A stretch of DNA of 64,000 nucleotides. Source: Streptomyces filamentosus (GTDB lineage Bacteria > Actinomycetota > Actinomycetes > Streptomycetales > Streptomycetaceae). The notes below the pieces were generated by a model. The model did not search any database. It was not told the origin of the DNA and was given only the letters and a program-made list of their open reading frames with translations. The stretch lies in contig NZ_BNBE01000003.1 of NCBI RefSeq assembly GCF_014654895.1, positions 1,206,501 through 1,270,500 of the forward strand. Direction: 5' to 3'. The translations under genes and the position numbers were made by a program. Shown one piece after another: positions 59,879-64,000 of the stretch; position 1 is the first letter of the stretch; every line of letters starts with the position of its first letter.

Positions 59879-61120
59879 TCAGAGCGGCGGGAGGCGGCGG
59901 CGTACCGCGGCGGTGTCTGTCCACGGTGCGATGAGCGCGGAGGCCACGGAGACTACGGCCAGGAGGAAGAACAGTGGCGCGTAACCGCCGAGCGGCGCGG
60001 CCAAGGCCGCGCCAGCGAACGGCGCGAGGGCTGCCGCCGTGGTGGTCGGTGCCGCGAGCAGTCCGGAGAGTTGGCCGTAGTGCGTGGCGCCCCAGCGGTC
60101 GGTGATGGCGGTGGCCTGGAGCAGGGTGAGGTTGCCGCGGACCATGCCAGCCACGACCGACACGGCTATGAGAAGGGCGTATGGGCCGGGTGCGGCGGGG
60201 AAGGCGGCGGTGGTCAGCCCGCCGAGTGCGATCAGGATCGTTGTGCGGGCCGTTGCCGTGGTGCGGCGTGCAAGGGCTGCATACATGGTGCGACCGAGGG
60301 TCTGTCCGGCGCCGCCGATGCCGAGGGCCCAGGCGGCCTGGCTCGTGGTGTACCCGCGTTCCAACAGGAGCGGGACGAGGGCGACGACGACGGCGTACAT
60401 CGCGAAGCCGGACAGGGTGAAGGCGGCGGCGAGCAGGAGGAACGGCCGGCTGCGCCCGACCTCGGCGGCGCCTTCGGCCGTGTGTGCCGGGCCGGTTGGG
60501 GCGTCGGGCCAGGGTGAGCGCAGGGCCAGGGCGTGGGCGGGGATGGTGACGACGGCGAGGATGGCGGCGAGCACGAGGTAGGTGTGGCGCCAGGACAGGT
60601 GGTCGGCGAGTGCCGCGGTCAGGGGTGCGAAGACGGTGGAGGCGAGGCCGCCGGCGAGGGTGACGATGGTGAGCGCGCGGACATGGTCGGGGGCCCACCA
60701 GCGGGTGAGGGCGGCGAAGGCCGGCTGGTAGAAGGTGGTCGCCATCGCGAGTCCTGCCAGGGCCCAACCGGCAAAGAAGAAGGGCAGGTTGGGGGCGGCG
60801 GCCACGAGTAGCAGGCTGGCGGTGCCGAGGGCGGCACCGGTGGTCATGACGGCGCGCGGGCCGTGCCGGTCCAGGATCCTGCCGACGCGGATTCCGGCGA
60901 GGGCGGAGACGACGAGGGCGAGGGAGAAGGCCGCGGTGGTTGCGCCCGCCGGCCAGTCGGTCGCATGCGTGATCTCGGGATTCAGGACGGGGAACGCGTA
61001 GTAGACGATGCCCCAGCTCACGATCTGCGTCAGGCAGAGTGCGGGCAGGGCGGCGCGGGGCCGCGACCGGTCCCCCGATCCGGTCGCGGCCCCGCGGGCT
61101 GAGGTGTTGAGGTCAGTCAC
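59879..61120 (-). CDS. MFS transporter in arsenic-type cluster
   Basis: 413 aa, GTG at 61120 overlapping the TGA of the flavoprotein gene (GTGA). Twelve hydrophobic segments, motif A-like loop RVGRILDRHGPRAVM between helices 2 and 3, and GGLASTVFAPLTAALADHLSWRHTY. Coupling to an ArsO-like gene next to arsR suggests export of an arsenic species or its organic form, but the substrate is not shown by sequence. Confidence 0.85.
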   Translation of the reverse strand: MTDLNTSARGAATGSGDRSRPRAALPALCLTQIVSWGIVYYAFPVLNPEITHATDWPAGATTAAFSLALVVSALAGIRVGRILDRHGPRAVMTTGAALGTASLLLVAAAPNLPFFFAGWALAGLAMATTFYQPAFAALTRWWAPDHVRALTIVTLAGGLASTVFAPLTAALADHLSWRHTYLVLAAILAVVTIPAHALALRSPWPDAPTGPAHTAEGAAEVGRSRPFLLLAAAFTLSGFAMYAVVVALVPLLLERGYTTSQAAWALGIGGAGQTLGRTMYAALARRTTATARTTILIALGGLTTAAFPAAPGPYALLIAVSVVAGMVRGNLTLLQATAITDRWGATHYGQLSGLLAAPTTTAAALAPFAGAALAAPLGGYAPLFFLLAVVSVASALIAPWTDTAAVRRRLPPL

Positions 61121-62523
61121 GAGCCGCAGCAGCCGCTCGCCGGAGCCTCCTCGGCCGCCGTGGCGCCGTCGGTCAAGGCGGCGGGGGCGCCGAGCTGGAC
61201 GAGCTGGGGCGTCGGGGCGCAGCAGCCGCCGCTCTGGTCGGATTCGGGGGCGTCGAAGAGGCCGGCGCCGCCGCAGACTCCGGTCTCGGGGAGGGTGAGT
61301 TCGACGCGATCGGCTGCTTCGATGTCGCCGGCGATGGCGGCGGCGACGGAGCGGACCTGCTCGTAGCCGGTCATGGCGAGGAAGGTCGGGGCGCGGCCGT
61401 AGGACTTCATGCCGACCAGGTAGACGCCCGTCTCCGGGTGGGAGAGCTCGCGGTGGCCGTGCGGGTAGACGGTACCGCAGGAGTGCTGGTTGGGATCGAT
61501 CAGCGGAGCCAGCTCGACCGGGGCCTGGAGGCGCTCGTCGAGGCCGAGACGCAGCTCGTTCAGGAAAGACAGGTCGGGGCGGAAGCCGGTCAGCACGATC
61601 ACCTCGTCGACCGGGTCCAGGCGGCGGCCGTCCTCGCCGACCAGCACCAGGCGGCCGTCGCTGTCGCGCTCGATCGTCTCGGTGCGGAAGCCGGTGACCG
61701 CGTCCGCGTGGCCCTCGTCGACGGCGGCCTTCGCGGCCAGACCCAGGGCGCCGCGTGCGGGGAGCTGGTCGGCTTCGCCGCCGCCGAAGGTGGAGCCGGA
61801 GATGCCGCGTCGCAGGATCCACACGCCCTTCGTGCCCGAGTCGTCGTCAGACTTGGCGAGGTCGGCGAGGTAGGCGAGAGCGGTGAAGGCGGAGGCGCCG
61901 GAGCCGATCACGGCGGTGCGCTTGCCCGCGTACCGGGCGCGGACGGCCGGGTCCTTCAGGTCCGGGACGCGGTAGGTGATCCGGTCCGCGGCGGCCTTCT
62001 CGCCGAGCGCGGGCAGTCCGCTGCCGCCTGCCGGGGACGGTGTGATCCAGGTGCCGGAGGCGTCGATGACGGCGCGGGCGAAGAGGCGCTCCTCACGGCC
62101 GTCGGCGTGGGCGACGTGTACGACGAACGGCTGGGCCTCGCGGTCGGCGTCCACGATCCGGTCCCGGCCGGTGCGTGAGACACCGGTGACGGTGGCGCCG
62201 GTGCGGACACGGTCGCCGAGGACGTCGGCGAGCGGCTGCAGGTAGAGCTCGGCCCAGTCGCCGCCGGAGGGGTAGGTGGCCGGGTCGGGGCGGGTCCAGC
62301 CGGTGGGGGCCAGGAGCTTTTCGGCGGCGGGGTCGACGACCTCGCCCCAGGTGGAAAACAGGCGCACGTGCGACCACTCGCGTACCGCGGCGCCGGCGGT
62401 GGGCCCGGCTTCGAGGACCATGGGTTCGATGCCTTGGTCGATGAGGTGGGCGGCGGCGGCCAGGCCGGCGGGTCCGGCCCCGATCACGACGACGGGCAGC
62501 TCGGTGGTGGCGGGCGCGTTCAC
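61117..62523 (-). CDS. ArsO-like FAD/NADPH flavoprotein
   Basis: 468 aa, GTG at 62523 with AAGGAG upstream. FAD site VVVIGAGPAGLAAAAHLIDQ near residue 10, NADPH site RTAVIGSGASAFTALAYLAD near 195, and a monooxygenase-like GVYLVGMKSYGRAPTFLAM. The C-terminus carries Cys-rich motifs (ETGVCGGAG, GGCCAPTP, ASGCCGS) suited to metal or metalloid binding. ArsO-type flavoproteins occur in Streptomyces ars operons. The start of the divergent operator region lies upstream. Confidence 0.8.
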   Translation of the reverse strand: MNAPATTELPVVVIGAGPAGLAAAAHLIDQGIEPMVLEAGPTAGAAVREWSHVRLFSTWGEVVDPAAEKLLAPTGWTRPDPATYPSGGDWAELYLQPLADVLGDRVRTGATVTGVSRTGRDRIVDADREAQPFVVHVAHADGREERLFARAVIDASGTWITPSPAGGSGLPALGEKAAADRITYRVPDLKDPAVRARYAGKRTAVIGSGASAFTALAYLADLAKSDDDSGTKGVWILRRGISGSTFGGGEADQLPARGALGLAAKAAVDEGHADAVTGFRTETIERDSDGRLVLVGEDGRRLDPVDEVIVLTGFRPDLSFLNELRLGLDERLQAPVELAPLIDPNQHSCGTVYPHGHRELSHPETGVYLVGMKSYGRAPTFLAMTGYEQVRSVAAAIAGDIEAADRVELTLPETGVCGGAGLFDAPESDQSGGCCAPTPQLVQLGAPAALTDGATAAEEAPASGCCGS

Positions 62524-62591
62524 GGCGACTCCTTGCGTGTTTCGACATCCGTCGATGGCTTGCGCGGCCCAGCGTGACACCTGTATTGATA

Positions 62592-62609
62592 AACGTCAAC
62601 ATAGACGTT
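62592..62609. promoter_or_regulatory. Probable ArsR operator, divergent promoter
   Basis: Palindrome AACGTC-AACATA-GACGTT between the divergent flavoprotein genes. GTCAACATAGACG is shared with the arsR promoter at 63739, so both are likely ArsR-binding sites. AT-rich flanks TTGATAAACG and TTCATTGAATCAA may hold promoter elements. Confidence 0.65.
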
Positions 62610-62633
62610 CATTGAATCAAGGGGGGTGCGCTG

Positions 62634-63728
62634 GTGGAGCACATCGACGTTGCCGTGATCGACGTTGCCGTGATCGGCGGCGGCCAGTCCGGCCTCGCCA
62701 CCGTCCACGCGCTGCTGCGGCGCGGGCTGCGGCCGGTGGTGCTGGAGGCGTCCGACCGTGCGGCCGGGTCGTGGCCGCACTACTACGACAGCCTCACGCT
62801 GTTCTCGCCCGCCCGGTACAGCTCCCTGCCTGGGATGCCGTTTCCCGGAGCCGACCGTGACCGCTACCCGCATCGCGACGAGGTCGTCGCCTACCTCACC
62901 GCCTACGCCGACCGCCTGGACGCCGAGATCCGCACCAACTGCCGCGTCACCGCGGTCCGCCGCGCCGGCAGGGCTTTCGAGGTGGAGCTGGAGGGCGGCG
63001 GCCGGCTGTCCGGGCGGGCCGTCGTGGCGGCCTCCGGGACGTTCGGCCGACCGCACCGGCCCGCGCTGCCGGGCCTGGAAGGGTACGCCGGGCAGGTGCT
63101 GCACGCCGCCGACTACCGCAGCCCGGCCCCGTTCACCGGCCGCCGGGTGGTCGTGGTCGGGGCCGGGAACTCCGCGGTGCAGATCGCCGCCGAGCTCGCC
63201 GCCGCGGCACGGGTCACGCTCGCCACCCGCGCCCCGGTGAAGTTCGCGGCCCAGCGCATCCTCGGCCGCGACCTGCACTTCTGGACGGCCCGCACCGGCC
63301 TGGATGCCGCACCTCTCGGCCGGCTCCTTGCGCGCCCGCCGGCGTAGCCGGTCCTCGACGACGGTCGCTACCGGGCCGCCCTGGCCGCCGGCCGACCCGA
63401 CCGGCGGCCGCTGTTCACCGGCGCGGCCGGGTCCAAGCTCGTCTGGCCGGACGGGGAGCGGGAGGAGGTCGACGCGATCGTGCTCGCCACCGGCTACCGC
63501 CCCGACCTGCCCTACCTCGCCACTCTCCACGGCGCTCTCGACGCCGACGGGAACCCCCGGCACCGTGACGGCCTCGCCACCGGCGTACCGGGGCTGGCGT
63601 ACGTCGGGCTGGAATGGCAGCGCAGCCTGTCGTCGAACTCGCTGCGCGGCGTCGGCCGGGACGCGGACCGCGTCGCCCGGAACCTGGCCGCCCACCTCGC
63701 GCGCCGGTGGCGGACCTCCCCGTACTGA
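62634..63728 (+). pseudogene. FAD-dependent oxidoreductase with in-frame stop
   Basis: GTG at 62634. DVAVIGGGQSGLATVHALLR is the FAD site, after a 15-bp duplication that repeats IDVAV. FTGRRVVVVGAGNSAVQIAAE is the NADPH site. The frame meets TAG at 63345-63347 and continues in the same frame PVLDDGRYRAALAAGRPDRR, DAIVLATGYRPDLPYLATLH to TGA at 63728. A CAG-to-TAG change would explain it. The N-terminal 237 residues include both dinucleotide sites but not the C-terminal ATGYRPD motif. ArsO-like second copy. Confidence 0.8.
62643..62672. repeat. 15-bp in-frame tandem duplication
   Basis: ATCGACGTTGCCGTG occurs twice in a row at the start of the flavoprotein gene, adding five residues (IDVAV) before the FAD motif. 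It keeps the frame. Confidence 0.85.
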
Positions 63729-63760
63729 TTCGACATGTGTCAACATAGACGCATGTCGAA
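63729..63760. promoter_or_regulatory. Probable ArsR operator overlapping the arsR start
   Basis: TTCGACATG at 63729 and CATGTCGAA at 63752 form an inverted repeat around GTCAACATAGACG. The right arm contains the ATG start codon, so repressor binding would block transcription, and the mRNA may be nearly leaderless. Confidence 0.6.
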
Positions 63761-64000
63761 TGCGAAGGTGCTGCCGCTGCTCGAGGCCGACGGTCAGGGT
63801 GTGGTGCCGTGTTGCCCGCCGCTGACCGAGCGCCCGATGACCGCCGCCGAGGCCGAGACGGCCGCGCGGATGTTCAAGGCGCTCGGTGACCCGGTGCGGC
63901 TGCGGCTGTTCTCCGCCGTGGCCTCGCACGACGGCGGGGAGGCGTGCGTGTGCGACATCTCCGACGTCGGCGTCTCCCAGCCGACCGTCTCCCACCACCT
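63753..64000 (+). CDS. arsR: ArsR-family repressor, truncated by window end
   Basis: ATG at 63753; 82 residues visible, open to the edge. Winged-helix ArsR pattern: AARMFKALGDPVRLRLFSAV, then EACVCDISDVGVSQPTVSHH. The CxC in VCD and the early CC in VVPCCPPL are metalloid-binding candidates. It probably represses itself and the divergent flavoprotein genes through the operators at 62592 and 63729. Confidence 0.9.
   Translation, partial: MSNAKVLPLLEADGQGVVPCCPPLTERPMTAAEAETAARMFKALGDPVRLRLFSAVASHDGGEACVCDISDVGVSQPTVSHH

Noticed and set aside
1..64000. tRNA, rRNA or integrase/attachment site
   Set aside because: No cloverleaf, rRNA or recombinase motif was noticed, so element ends cannot be given. 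A tRNA search and integrase profile search on the flanks would be decisive.

Overview
The base composition (very high GC with strong G/C preference at third codon positions), the ribosome binding sites, the WhiB and DUF317 families and the SCO6880-type conjugation genes point to a Streptomyces or close relative. Most of the window (about 1 to 51.5 kb) reads as one large conjugative element: an integrative element or a plasmid. No integrase, complete transposase, tRNA gene or CRISPR array was found, so the element type and its ends are not settled.

Layout. 1-9.1 kb is a leftward operon with a VirD4/TraG coupling protein, two DUF317 proteins, several small unknown proteins and a relaxase-like protein without its catalytic histidines. 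9.16-9.21 kb carries a 54-bp palindrome-containing element, repeated almost identically in opposite orientation at 29.82-29.87 kb, so the two copies face outward. Between them lie an HNH nuclease, a MoxR ATPase paired with a metallopeptidase/VWA protein, an MFS transporter, a glycosyltransferase, and a type IV secretion-like block: VirB4 ATPase, SCO6880 family, VirB6-like membrane protein, VirB8-like protein, DUF6112-like protein and an NlpC/P60 hydrolase. A MITE-like 160-bp element and an orphan DNA methyltransferase follow, then a rightward DUF4913 / RelE-like operon.

29.9-42.8 kb is a rightward cargo arm: a secreted SH3 protein, tandem winged-helix regulators with an MFS transporter and an ATP-grasp ligase, two sortase-anchored SpaA/Cna-B surface proteins (LAHTG motif), and two more DUF317 proteins. 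Facing them is a gene broken by a 20-bp tandem duplication. 43-51.5 kb is a leftward mobilisation and spread operon: lipoprotein, MobA-type relaxase, MobC, SpdB-like DUF2637 protein, WhiB regulator, and a helix-turn-helix, replication-like protein whose gene contains iteron-like repeats.

52-59.5 kb looks like ordinary accessory chromosome or plasmid backbone: quinone oxidoreductase with three palindromic operators, XRE/MmyB-type and IclR-type regulators, a P-loop kinase, and a lower-GC gene resembling the anti-phage HEPN protein ApeA. 59-64 kb ends with a GFA protein and an arsenic-type cluster: MFS exporter, ArsO-like flavoprotein, a second flavoprotein with an in-frame stop, and ArsR running off the window.

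A recurring oddity is single-base frame breaks in otherwise well-conserved genes, at about 4395, 7425, 7810, 8597, 17.2 k, 18.3 k, 30.94 k and 36.01 k, several of them at runs of G or C. They could be real decay or sequencing error; the reads would decide. Start codons were assigned by eye from ribosome binding sites, overlaps and third-position GC. TTG starts are unusually frequent, and a few CTG starts are proposed.
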